This document shows positions 1-8,516 of a stretch of DNA of 58,706 nucleotides, piece after piece. Positions within the stretch are counted from its first letter, which is position 1, and every line of letters begins with the position of its first letter. Under the pieces are notes generated by a model. It was not told where the DNA came from and ran no database searches. It saw nothing but the letters and a program-made list of their open reading frames with translations. The DNA comes from a virus. The position numbers were made by a program, and so were the translations under genes. Where the stretch lies: the IMG/VR virus record IMGVR_UViG_3300042889_000326, positions 1-58,706 of that record. One strand, written 5' to 3'.

Positions 1-1
1 A

Positions 2-952
2 CCAAGTCAACTAATAACTGTCGCATTAACTGGTTCTAGTATTACATCCAGTTTTGGTATTGAATCTAAAACTATATCAATTGCATTATCTGGTCTTAGT
101 AGTGTATCTAATAAGGGAATATTATCACCAAGTCAGATAGTAAATGTTACACTAAATGGTTCTAGTATTACATCTAATTTTGGGATATTGATACCAACTT
201 TTCCAGTTTCATTAACTGGTCTTAGTATTGTCTCCAATAAGGGAATATTAGTACCAAATCTAATACCATTATTAACTGGCTCTAGTATTACATCTAATTT
301 TGGTGTTGAATCTAAAACTATATCAATTGCATTATCTGGTTCTAGTATTGTCTCCAATAAGGGAATATTAGTACCAAGTCAACTAATAACTGTTGCTTTA
401 ACTGGTTCTAGTATTGTATCCAGTATTGGGATATTGATACCAACTTTTCCAGTTTCATTAACTGGTTCTAGTATTGTCTCCAATAAGGGATTATTAGTAC
501 CAAATCTAATACCATTATTAACTGGCTCTAGTATTACATCCAGTTTTGGTGTTGAAACACCTAGTCAAACAATAAATGTCACATTATCTGGTTCTAGTAT
601 TGTCTCCAGTGGAGGATCATTAGTACCAAATATACTATCAGCATTAACTGGCTCTAGTATTACATCCAGTTTTGGTATTGAAACACCTAGTCAACTAATA
701 ACTGTTGCATTGACTGGTCTCAGTATTGTATCCAGTATTGGGATATTGATACCAACTTTTCCAGTTTCATTAACTGGTTCTAGTATTACTAGTTATTATG
801 GTGATATATTTACATATATATCTATAGTAGATAACGCAAAAGTTAAATGGATTAGTGAATATAAATTATCATTAACATATGATATTGGACAGCAGTATAA
901 AGTTGACTTTGATAAAGAATATACATATATAACAAAACCCATCAAACTATAA
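2..952 (+). CDS. 5'-truncated repetitive fibre/tail-type protein
   Basis: The frame is open from base 2, so the start lies outside the window; 316 residues are visible. About 265 residues form a tandem array of 18-22-residue units built on the core LTGSSI(T/V)S, a short turn (SFGIE, NKGIL or SIGIL), then a PSQ, PTF or PNL strand. Such beta-rich repeats are common in phage tail and surface proteins and suggest an extended fibre or adhesin. The last ~50 residues, from DIFTYISIVDNAKVKW, are not repetitive and may be a cap or attachment domain. It lies just upstream of the neck genes. The DNA repeats are nearly identical, so unit number may vary by recombination. The family is not recognised beyond the repeat type. 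Confidence 0.7.
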   Translation, partial: PSQLITVALTGSSITSSFGIESKTISIALSGLSSVSNKGILSPSQIVNVTLNGSSITSNFGILIPTFPVSLTGLSIVSNKGILVPNLIPLLTGSSITSNFGVESKTISIALSGSSIVSNKGILVPSQLITVALTGSSIVSSIGILIPTFPVSLTGSSIVSNKGLLVPNLIPLLTGSSITSSFGVETPSQTINVTLSGSSIVSSGGSLVPNILSALTGSSITSSFGIETPSQLITVALTGLSIVSSIGILIPTFPVSLTGSSITSYYGDIFTYISIVDNAKVKWISEYKLSLTYDIGQQYKVDFDKEYTYITKPIKL

Positions 953-961
953 TTGGATATG

Positions 962-969
962 TATAAATA
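962..969 (+). promoter_or_regulatory. T4-type late promoter box
   Basis: TATAAATA followed by G, in the gap after the fibre-like gene and 25 bases before the next Shine-Dalgarno site (GGAG at 983). It matches the T4 late consensus recognised by the gp55 sigma factor and would drive the neck genes. Confidence 0.65.
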
Positions 970-993
970 GATGAATACAATAGGAGATTTTAA

Positions 994-1074
994 GTGACAA
1001 TACAATCAAGAGAAGATTTAAAACAATATATGTTCATCCAACTTCAACTGAAGCAAAACGTAGAAGAGGTTTAA
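994..1074 (+). pseudogene. 26-codon remnant duplicate of the gp13 N-terminus
   Basis: A GTG-initiated frame with GGAG 7 bases upstream encodes VTIQSREDLKQY and then a short unrelated tail ending in a stop at 1074. The next gene begins MAVNSREELKQY, so the first dozen codons are a near copy of the gp13 start, with visible DNA similarity (GAAGATTTAAAACAATAT against GAAGAATTAAAACAATAT). It is best read as the stub of a second neck-protein-like gene, or as a partial duplication that kept its ribosome binding site. It could be translated as a 26-residue peptide; no function can be assigned. Confidence 0.5.
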
Positions 1075-1077
1075 TCA

Positions 1078-2049
1078 ATGGCAGTTAATAGTAGGGAAGA
1101 ATTAAAACAATATTGTTTGCGTGCTCTTGGAAGTCCAGTCCTCGAAATAAATGTTGATGATGAACAACTAGAAGATAGACTAGATGAAGCATTAGAATAT
1201 TGGAGACAATATCACCCAGATGGCATAGAACAAATTTATATGAAGCAAATCATCACTGCTTCATCAATGAATCTTACTACCTCAGTTGCATCTACTTTTT
1301 CTATAGGTGAAATTGTTAGAGGTTCTACATCAAATGCAACTGCATTAATAACTGTTGAAGGAACAAGAGTTTCTTCTGGTTCTTTGCTACTAGTATATAA
1401 GATAGTTGGAACTTTTGTTGCTGGAGAAACTATTACTGGATCATCTTCTGGTCACACTGCTATTTTAAGCACCATACCTGTAGTAAAGGGGGTTTATGAT
1501 AATCAGTATATTACTGTTCCAGATTTGGTGTATGGAATTACCAATATTCTTCCAATTGGGAATACATATCAAAATTCCCAAAATCCTTTTGATAATATTC
1601 AATATCAACTTAGATTGAATAGTTTTGCTGATTTATCATCAATATCAATGGTATATTATACTACAGCAATGAGTTATTTAGATTTAGTTAATTTTGAATT
1701 AACAAGGAATCCAACTATAAGATTCAATCGTCTCCAAAATAGATTATATTTAGATATCAATTGGGCGACTGAGATTTTTGTTGGGCAATATGTAGTTGCT
1801 CAATGTTATAGAGTATTAGACCCAGAAGAATTTGTCAGAGTATGGTCTGAATCTTGGTTAAGACATTATGTAACAGCATTATTTAAAAAACAATGGGGAA
1901 CCAATCTTAAGAAGTTTTCTGGAATGCTGCTCCCAGGTGGTGTTCAAATAGATGGACAAGGGATATATGATGAGGGTGTTGGAGAAGCTAAAGATTTAGA
2001 AGATGAATTGATGAATAAATCTGCCCCTCTAAATTTCTTCTTAGGATAG
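1078..2049 (+). CDS. 13: Neck protein gp13
   Basis: Homologue of T4 gp13, which with gp14 forms the neck that closes the filled head and joins it to the tail. The start SREELKQYCLRALGSPVLEINVDDEQLEDRLDEALEY (read as motif segments at residues 5-41) is typical of the family in marine T4-like phages. Residues ~62-133 are an insertion of two repeated modules of the type FxxGExxxGSTSxATA, which are absent from T4 gp13. The core resumes at ITVPDLVYGI and ends in the conserved DEGVGEAKDLEDEL region. The start is the first ATG after the remnant ORF. Gene 14 follows 4 bases downstream. Confidence 0.9.
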   Translation: MAVNSREELKQYCLRALGSPVLEINVDDEQLEDRLDEALEYWRQYHPDGIEQIYMKQIITASSMNLTTSVASTFSIGEIVRGSTSNATALITVEGTRVSSGSLLLVYKIVGTFVAGETITGSSSGHTAILSTIPVVKGVYDNQYITVPDLVYGITNILPIGNTYQNSQNPFDNIQYQLRLNSFADLSSISMVYYTTAMSYLDLVNFELTRNPTIRFNRLQNRLYLDINWATEIFVGQYVVAQCYRVLDPEEFVRVWSESWLRHYVTALFKKQWGTNLKKFSGMLLPGGVQIDGQGIYDEGVGEAKDLEDELMNKSAPLNFFLG

Positions 2050-2053
2050 GGAT

Positions 2054-2962
2054 ATGGCTAGAAATATATATTTTTCACAAGGTTCATCAAATGAACAAGG
2101 ATTGATGGAGGATATCATTATTGAATCTATGAAGATTTATGGTAATGATATGTATTATATTCCTAGAACCTTAGTTTCTAAAGATGAAATTCTTGGAGAA
2201 GATAGATTATCAGAATTTAAAGACAGTTATCCTATAGAGATGTATTTTGAAAATATAGATAACTTTGATGGTCAAGGGGCATTCATTCAAAAATTTGGAT
2301 TAATGATGGATCAGACAGCAACATTAGTAGTGTCTAGAAGAAGGTGGGAACAACTCATTGGAAATTATGGGACTACTATTATTCCTACTAGACCATGTGA
2401 GGGTGATCTTATATATTTTCCATTAACTAAGGGGTTATTTGAAATTAAATTTGTAAAACATCAAGATCCTTTCTATCAAATTGGTAAATTATATGTGTAC
2501 AAACTTCAAGTAGAATTGTTCCAATATGCATCAGAAAGAATTAATACTGGAATTGATGAAATAGATATTTTTGAATCTCTAAAAACTTTTTCCACAGATA
2601 TTGCTACCAGTTCTTTTGGTGAAGTTTCTAGTGTTACAATCATAAATCGTGGTTCAGGTTATACAACTGCTCCTGTTATAGCATTTACAGGAGGAGGTGG
2701 ATTAGGTGCTTCTGCAATAGCAATTCTTGGCACTGGAACTACTGCTAATAAGATTATTAGAATAGATGTTATTGATGGTGGAACTGGTTATACAACTGTT
2801 CCTAGTATAACATTTACAGGCGGTGGTGGAACAGGTGTTATAGTTACTGTGAATGTTACTGTAAATATTGATGATTCTGGATCTTTTGGGGATAATAACA
2901 ACTTTAAAGAACAAGCAGTTGGTATTGTTTTCTCTGAACAAAATCCATTTGGAGAAGTATAA
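2054..2962 (+). CDS. 14: Neck protein gp14
   Basis: Homologue of T4 gp14, partner of gp13 in the head-tail connector. Residues 1-180 carry the family signature, with ESMKIYGNDMYYIPR near the start, FGLMMDQTATLVVSRRRW near residue 90 and RPCEGDLIYFPL after it. From ~195 to ~275 there are two tandem copies of a GSGYTTAPVIxFTGGGG motif, a glycine-rich module seen in many phage structural proteins but not part of the T4 core fold. The end EQNPFGEV is the usual gp14 terminus. The stop codon overlaps the start of gene 15 by one base, indicating translational coupling. Confidence 0.92.
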   Translation: MARNIYFSQGSSNEQGLMEDIIIESMKIYGNDMYYIPRTLVSKDEILGEDRLSEFKDSYPIEMYFENIDNFDGQGAFIQKFGLMMDQTATLVVSRRRWEQLIGNYGTTIIPTRPCEGDLIYFPLTKGLFEIKFVKHQDPFYQIGKLYVYKLQVELFQYASERINTGIDEIDIFESLKTFSTDIATSSFGEVSSVTIINRGSGYTTAPVIAFTGGGGLGASAIAILGTGTTANKIIRIDVIDGGTGYTTVPSITFTGGGGTGVIVTVNVTVNIDDSGSFGDNNNFKEQAVGIVFSEQNPFGEV

Positions 2963-3708
2963 TGTTAAATAATTCAGTACATTACTTTGGGACGATTAGG
3001 AAAACTATTATTGCATTCGGTAATTTGTTTTCTAATATATATATAGATCGTAAACAAGGAGATTCTGTAACTGGAACTACTATTCAAAGACTTCAGATAC
3101 CTCTTGCCTATTCTAATAAGGAAAAGTGGGTTCAAAGATTAGATGGAGATCCTAATTTAGAAAACAATACATATACTACATTACCTAGAATGGCATTTGA
3201 AATTGTTGGCTATGCATATGATGCGACTAGAAAAGCTAATAAGATGCAAAAAATAACATGTGCTTCAGGTAATACATCTTATTCAACAGTTCAAAGCCCT
3301 GTACCATATAATATACAAATTAATCTTTATATATTAACAAAGACGCAAGAAGATGGTTTACAAATATTAGAACAAATACTACCTACATTTACACCAGATT
3401 ATACTGTATCAGTTAATGTAATTCCAGATATGAATATCATTCAAGATGTTCCTATAATTCTACAAGATGTAACTGTTGAAGATGATTTTGAAGGAGATTT
3501 CTTAACTAGAAGATTTGTAACACACACTTTAACATTTACTCTTAAAACAAATTTATATGGATCAAATACTAATAGAAGTATAATTAAACAAGTACATGCA
3601 AATGTTAAAGATATAGTTAATACATCTAGTTCATATGCAAATTATGAAGCAATAGCAAATGAGACAACTAAATTAGTAACATCTGAATCTTGGTTAGAGG
3701 ATTTCTAG
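2962..3708 (+). CDS. 15: Tail completion / sheath stabiliser gp15
   Basis: Homologue of T4 gp15, the hexameric terminator that caps the tail tube and sheath and joins the tail to the neck. The start VHYFGTIRKTIIAFGNLFSNI, the RLQIPLAYSNKEKWVQR motif near residue 45 and the FEGDFLTRRFVTHTLTFTLK stretch near 180 are typical. At 248 residues it is close to T4 gp15. The ATG overlaps the gp14 stop (TAATG). Gene order 13-14-15-17 lacks a small-terminase gene at this position. Confidence 0.92.
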   Translation: MLNNSVHYFGTIRKTIIAFGNLFSNIYIDRKQGDSVTGTTIQRLQIPLAYSNKEKWVQRLDGDPNLENNTYTTLPRMAFEIVGYAYDATRKANKMQKITCASGNTSYSTVQSPVPYNIQINLYILTKTQEDGLQILEQILPTFTPDYTVSVNVIPDMNIIQDVPIILQDVTVEDDFEGDFLTRRFVTHTLTFTLKTNLYGSNTNRSIIKQVHANVKDIVNTSSSYANYEAIANETTKLVTSESWLEDF

Positions 3709-3743
3709 GGGTTACTTTTAAATTTGCTTTACAAATATTTGTT

Positions 3744-3822
3744 CAAGCTATCTCATGACGGGACTACAGATATATGATAACACTGATTTGCAAGCTTGTC
3801 AAACTTTTGGATGAAAATAAAT
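3744..3822 (+). repeat. 79-bp dispersed repeat, copy A (candidate structured RNA)
   Basis: Copy A of a sequence found again at 19010-19088. The first 31 bases are identical and contain ATCTCATGACGGGACTAC; the 3' part shares GCAAGCTTGTCAAACTTTT and ATGAAAATAAAT. The ends can pair (CAAGCT with AGCTTG), closing a stem-loop. Here it fills the gap between gene 15 and the terminase start, ending one base before the ATG. It contains no strong Shine-Dalgarno, so it may form the leader that controls terminase translation. Function is unknown. Confidence 0.7.
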
Positions 3823-3823
3823 A

Positions 3824-5404
3824 ATGAGTATTTTTTATAACAATAATATTAATCTTAAAGCAACTAACAATGCTATTCAATTTACTGAAGAACAAGTTGC
3901 TGAATACATTCTTTGTAAAAATGATCCAATATATTTTATAAAGAAATATTGTAAAATTATATCGTTAGATCAGGGTCTAATTGACTTTAAATTATTTGAT
4001 TACCAAGTAAGATTTATAGAAGTCTTACATAACGAAAACCGCATTGTTTCAATGCAACCAAGACAGAGTGGTAAAACTCAAGTAGTTGCTGCTTATGTTT
4101 TATATTATAGTTTGTTCAATGATAACAAAACAATTGCTATTCTTGCTAATAAATCTGTTGCTGCAAGAGAAATTTTATCTAGATATCAATTGATGTATGA
4201 ATACCTCCCAAACTTTCTTCAACAAGGTGTTAAAACTTGGAACAAAGGTGATATTGAATTAGAAAATGGCTCAAAAGTATTCACATCAGCTACATCATCA
4301 TCTGGTATTCGTGGTAAATCTGTAAACATTTTATATATTGATGAGGTATCAATCGTCCCAAATAATGTTGCTGAGGATTTCTTCACATCAACTTATCCTA
4401 CTATATCATCTGGTACAACTACCAAAATTATTCTTACATCAACTCCATTAGGATACAACCACTTTTGGAAGTTCTGGAACGAAGCTGAAACTGGTGTTAA
4501 TGGATTTTCACCAGTAAGGGTAAATTATTGGGAACATCCTAATAGAGATGAAGCTTGGGCATTAAAACAAAAAGAGTTACTAGGAGAACTAAAATTTAAT
4601 CAAGAAATTTTATGTACTTTTCTTGGTTCATCCTCAACTCTGATAAATAGTGATACTCTTGCTAGACTTTCTGCCTCTTTAATTATCTACGCTAAAGATA
4701 ATCTTGATGTTTATGAAAGACCTATGATAAATAGAGTATACACAATGATTGTTGATGTTGCAAAGGGTGTTGGGGGAGATTATTCTGCTTTTACTCTTAT
4801 AGACATAACCGATACACCATATAAAGTAGTTGCTAAATATAGAAACAATCTAATTAGTCCTATGTTGTTTCCAAATGTTATATACAAGATAGGAACTGAA
4901 TACAACAATGCTCATATTCTAATAGAGGGTAATGTTGGAGAACAGGTAGGTTATATACTTTACAATGAGTTGGAGTATGAAAATATATTATTTATAAATA
5001 GAACCACACAAGGTCAAGCTATTACTGGTGGCTTTGGTTCTGGAAAAGCTCAAGTTGGTATTATCACTGATAAGAAAGTTAAGCGTATTGGTTGTTCTTC
5101 TCTTAAGATGTTAATAGAAGAGAACAAATTATTGATACCTGATGCAGATATTATATCAGAATTATCTACTTTTATAGAAGTTAGAGAATCCTTTGCTGCA
5201 GATAATGGTTATCATGATGATTTAGTGATGACTTTAGTTCTATTTGGGTGGTTAGTAACACAACCATATTTTAAAGAATTAAACAATATAGACTTGCGTT
5301 ATATGATTTACCAAAATCAAATGAAGCAAATAGAAGATGAATTAACCCCCTTTGGGTTTTATAATGATGGTACAGAGGAAGAACTTAGTTTAGTGAATTT
5401 TTAA
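3824..5404 (+). CDS. 17: Terminase large subunit gp17
   Basis: DNA-packaging motor ATPase and headful nuclease. The N-terminal ATPase domain shows a Q motif (FDYQVRFIEVLH ~60), Walker A (QPRQSGKTQV ~80), Walker B with catalytic glutamate (ILYIDEVSIV ~173) and the coupling motif LTSTPLGYNHFWKFW ~205. The C-terminal RNase-H-like nuclease carries acidic residues in VDVAKGVGGDYS (~310), ILIEGNVGEQ (~365) and YHDDLVMTL (~470). At 526 residues it is slightly shorter than T4 gp17. No intein or intron interrupts it, although this gene is a frequent intein host in related phages. The ribosome binding site is weak and overlaps the dispersed repeat just upstream. Confidence 0.96.
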   Translation: MSIFYNNNINLKATNNAIQFTEEQVAEYILCKNDPIYFIKKYCKIISLDQGLIDFKLFDYQVRFIEVLHNENRIVSMQPRQSGKTQVVAAYVLYYSLFNDNKTIAILANKSVAAREILSRYQLMYEYLPNFLQQGVKTWNKGDIELENGSKVFTSATSSSGIRGKSVNILYIDEVSIVPNNVAEDFFTSTYPTISSGTTTKIILTSTPLGYNHFWKFWNEAETGVNGFSPVRVNYWEHPNRDEAWALKQKELLGELKFNQEILCTFLGSSSTLINSDTLARLSASLIIYAKDNLDVYERPMINRVYTMIVDVAKGVGGDYSAFTLIDITDTPYKVVAKYRNNLISPMLFPNVIYKIGTEYNNAHILIEGNVGEQVGYILYNELEYENILFINRTTQGQAITGGFGSGKAQVGIITDKKVKRIGCSSLKMLIEENKLLIPDADIISELSTFIEVRESFAADNGYHDDLVMTLVLFGWLVTQPYFKELNNIDLRYMIYQNQMKQIEDELTPFGFYNDGTEEELSLVNF

Positions 5405-5407
5405 TTT

Positions 5408-5416
5408 TGATAAATA
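5408..5416 (+). promoter_or_regulatory. Late promoter box before sheath gene
   Basis: TGATAAATA, the variant late box also seen before 14376 and 43958, lies in the 59-base gap between gene 17 and gene 18. A late-type promoter here fits the need for high sheath and tube expression. Confidence 0.55.
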
Positions 5417-5463
5417 TAATTAGAATTGAACACTTAACTTAACACAACACAATGGAGAAAAAC

Positions 5464-7833
5464 ATGCCTATACTATTAAGTCCTGGCGTTGCAGTAGTAG
5501 AAAAAGACTTTACAAATATTGTTCCCGCAATCGCATCATCTGCATGTGGTTTTGCAGGAACATTTGCTTGGGGTCCAGTTTTATTTCCAACTACTGTAAT
5601 TTCGGAAAATAATCTAGTTTCACAATTTGGGAAACCAAATGCTTCAAATTCACAATCATTTTTTACTGCAGCAAATTTCTTATCTTATTCAAATAATTTA
5701 TTGAATATTCGTATTGATACTGTTGGTCAAGTAAATGCTGTTTCAAACGGTACTGCTGTAAAAATTAACAACCCTGATACATATCTTTCAAATTTTTCAG
5801 GTTCAAATACACAAAAATTTGCTGCCAAATATCCTGGATCTTTAGGTAATAGTATTGGTATTGAGATTGCAGATGCTGGAACATATGTTGCTACGACTTT
5901 GCTGGGTACTATAACTACAAGTAGTTCAACTGCTACTCTGACTGGCTCATCCGCATCAATAACCCCAACAAATTATATCGGTAATGGTTCAACAACTGTT
6001 ACAGCTACTATTGCTTCAACTACTGGGTTTACTATAGGCGATCCTATTATAATCTCTGGAGCTAGTGAACCAGAATCTGGTAAAGTTGTTGGTACTTGGT
6101 CTATCGCTAGTATTATTGGTGCAACTTCCTTTACATTTAAAATTACTCAACAATTAGCTAGTGCAACATATACTACAAATCTTGGAACTATTGTTAAACC
6201 AGTTTCACGTTTTACTTCACAATTATATATCGGTGCTATAGTTAAATCTTCAGCTATGTCATATACGAATGTTACCACTTCTATATCTACTAAAACATTA
6301 GCTGGTGTTGGTACATCTTTTCTATCACAATTATATGTCGGTGCTATTGTAAAATCTACCACTGGTGTCGTTATAGGTGTTGTTGCTTCTATTGGTGATA
6401 ATTCTACTGCAACTTTTGTTGATAATTCTACTGTCGCTCTTACAAATGGCGCAGCTAATGTAGATTCTGTTACATTAGGAACTGTTACTGCTGTTACTAA
6501 TGATATTACTGCTACATTCTCTGCAAATTCTACTTTTACAGTATCTGGAGCAACACCTGCTACTATCCCTTGGAAATATAGTTCACAATTTACATCTGCT
6601 CCTGGTACTTCATCATTTGCTACTAACGCAAATGCACCATTAGCTTCTGATGAATTACACATCTTAATTTTGGATGTTAATGGTGCTTGGACAGGAACTC
6701 CTGGAGCTGTATTAGAAAAATATGCATTTGTATCAAAAGCATCTAATGCTAAAACAGAAAATGGAACTAATAATTACTTCAAAGATGTTTTGAATAATAC
6801 TTCAAATTATGTTTGGTGGTTATCAACTCCAACCACTGGTTCTGGTCAAACTGCTTGGGGACAACCAATTGTTGGTGGTAGTATTTTTAATTCTTTATTA
6901 GGAAACTATTCAGTATCTCTTTCTGGTGGTGTTGATAATTTTGTCGCAACAGATGCAGAAAAAATTGCTGCATTTTCATTGTTCGATAACACTGAATTAT
7001 ATCAAATTGCTTACATTGCTGCTGGTCAAGCTACTACTGCAGTTGCAAATTATATAATTAGTAACATAGCTGAAGTCAGAAAAGATATTATTGCTTTTGT
7101 TTCCCCAGAAGATGTTTCAACTGCTGCTGTTATTATTGGAAGTGGTTCTGTTGCAACTGCCAAAATTAATGCATACAGAAATGCTTTACCATCTACTTCT
7201 TTTGCTGCAATTGATACTGGTTACAAATATCAATATGATAGATATAATGATGTGTATCAATATGTTCCATTGAATGGTGATGTGGCTGGTTTATGTGCTA
7301 GAACTGATGCAACTAATGATCCTTGGTTTTCGCCTGGTGGTTTAAATCGTGGTCAAATTAAAAATGTTGTTAAATTAGCAGTTAATCCATCTCCTGCTGA
7401 TCGTGATGCTCTATATACAAATGGTGTAAATCCTGTAGTTTCATTCCCAGGACAAGGTGTTGTCTTATATGGTGACAAAACTATGTTAGCCAAACCATCT
7501 GCATTTGACAGAATTGGTGTTCGTAGATTGTTTATCATTCTTGAAAAATCAGTTGCTATTGCTGCTAAATTCCAATTGTTTGAATTCAATGATGGATTTA
7601 CCAGAAATCAATTTAAAAATATGATTGTCCCATTCTTGAGAGATATTCAAGGTAGACGAGGTATTAATGATTTCCAAGTTGTTTGTGACGGTACTAACAA
7701 TACAGATCAAGTAGTTATGTCTAACAATTTTGTTGCTGATATCTATATCAAACCAAATTATTCTATCAATTATATCACACTAAACTTTATTGCTGGTCGT
7801 CAAGCAGTTGCGTTTAGTACAACTGGCGCATAA
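5464..7833 (+). CDS. 18: Tail sheath protein gp18
   Basis: Contractile sheath subunit. MPILLSPGVAVVEKDFTNIV is the classical gp18 start, and the C-terminal third (LFIILEKSVAIAAKFQLFEFN, then INYITLNFIAGRQ) is the conserved sheath core that interlocks around the tube. I start at 5464 rather than the in-frame ATG at 5452, because GGAG at 5454-5457 is the ribosome binding site of the later ATG. At 789 residues it is much longer than T4 gp18. Residues ~160-390 hold threonine/serine-rich inserted modules, including two copies of a SQLYxGAIVKS motif, probably loops facing outward on the sheath. Confidence 0.95.
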   Translation: MPILLSPGVAVVEKDFTNIVPAIASSACGFAGTFAWGPVLFPTTVISENNLVSQFGKPNASNSQSFFTAANFLSYSNNLLNIRIDTVGQVNAVSNGTAVKINNPDTYLSNFSGSNTQKFAAKYPGSLGNSIGIEIADAGTYVATTLLGTITTSSSTATLTGSSASITPTNYIGNGSTTVTATIASTTGFTIGDPIIISGASEPESGKVVGTWSIASIIGATSFTFKITQQLASATYTTNLGTIVKPVSRFTSQLYIGAIVKSSAMSYTNVTTSISTKTLAGVGTSFLSQLYVGAIVKSTTGVVIGVVASIGDNSTATFVDNSTVALTNGAANVDSVTLGTVTAVTNDITATFSANSTFTVSGATPATIPWKYSSQFTSAPGTSSFATNANAPLASDELHILILDVNGAWTGTPGAVLEKYAFVSKASNAKTENGTNNYFKDVLNNTSNYVWWLSTPTTGSGQTAWGQPIVGGSIFNSLLGNYSVSLSGGVDNFVATDAEKIAAFSLFDNTELYQIAYIAAGQATTAVANYIISNIAEVRKDIIAFVSPEDVSTAAVIIGSGSVATAKINAYRNALPSTSFAAIDTGYKYQYDRYNDVYQYVPLNGDVAGLCARTDATNDPWFSPGGLNRGQIKNVVKLAVNPSPADRDALYTNGVNPVVSFPGQGVVLYGDKTMLAKPSAFDRIGVRRLFIILEKSVAIAAKFQLFEFNDGFTRNQFKNMIVPFLRDIQGRRGINDFQVVCDGTNNTDQVVMSNNFVADIYIKPNYSINYITLNFIAGRQAVAFSTTGA

Positions 7834-7844
7834 GGAGATTAAAT

Positions 7845-8471
7845 ATGCAAACTATAGATAGCTTTAAAACCGCATTATCACAAGGTGGAGCAAGAGCAAA
7901 TCAATTCCAAGTAAATTTAAGTTTTCCAACAGCCGTTGCTTCTGGTACCGCTGCTATTCAAGGGAATTTTCTTTGTACAGCAGCTTCATTACCAGCATCT
8001 ACTATTGAAAATATCTCTGTACCATATAGAGGAAAAATTGTAAATTTTGCTGGCGAACGTGTATTTGAACCTTGGTCTGTTACTATCATTAATGAAAATG
8101 ATTTTAATATCAGAAGTGCTTTTGAAAGATGGATGGATTATATAAACAGTAATGCTGCTGTTCAAGGTGCTCTTTATCCTGGTGGATATGTAGGTGGTGG
8201 TTATCAGGTCAATATGAATGTAACTCAAATGGACAGAAATAATAGCCCACTTATGGAATATATCTTCCATGATGCATATCCTGTTAATGTTAGTGAGATT
8301 GCTCTAAATTATGGTGATGGCGCAACTATAGAAGAATTCACAGTACAATTTGCGTATAACTTTTGGGTCAATAAAAATACTGATGGAACTGGTCAAAGTG
8401 GGTTATTTGGCGCAAATGGCAATATATCTACACCTATAGGCAATATCCCTATTCCTGGAATAGGGTTTTAA
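7845..8471 (+). CDS. 19: Tail tube protein gp19
   Basis: Major tail tube subunit, through which DNA passes. Family features are MQTIDSFKTALSQGGARANQF at the start, CTAASLPASTIENISVPYRGK near residue 45 and FEPWSVTIINENDFNIRSAFERW near 75. The 208 residues compare with 163 in T4; the extra length is in the glycine-rich C-terminus and an internal loop. It follows gp18 by 11 bases with an AAGGAGAT ribosome binding site, so the two are co-expressed. Confidence 0.93.
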   Translation: MQTIDSFKTALSQGGARANQFQVNLSFPTAVASGTAAIQGNFLCTAASLPASTIENISVPYRGKIVNFAGERVFEPWSVTIINENDFNIRSAFERWMDYINSNAAVQGALYPGGYVGGGYQVNMNVTQMDRNNSPLMEYIFHDAYPVNVSEIALNYGDGATIEEFTVQFAYNFWVNKNTDGTGQSGLFGANGNISTPIGNIPIPGIGF

Positions 8472-8476
8472 TACTA

Positions 8477-8484
8477 TATAAATA
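8477..8484 (+). promoter_or_regulatory. T4-type late promoter box before portal gene
   Basis: TATAAATA followed by GTATTG in the 45-base gap between genes 19 and 20. It is a good late consensus and probably starts the head-gene transcript. Confidence 0.65.
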
Positions 8485-8516
8485 GTATTGATACTTAACT
8501 TTGATAAAGGCACTAT

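Noticed and set aside
2-800. CRISPR-like regular repeats
   Set aside because: The repeats are in frame, of protein-coding periodicity, and have no unique spacers.
6147-6662. 171-codon minus-strand open frame within the sheath gene
   Set aside because: It is antisense to the conserved gp18 gene, lacks a ribosome binding site, and its composition is that of the complement of Thr/Val-rich codons.
7989-8270. 93-codon minus-strand frame opposite the tube gene
   Set aside because: Antisense to conserved gp19, with no promoter or ribosome binding site.
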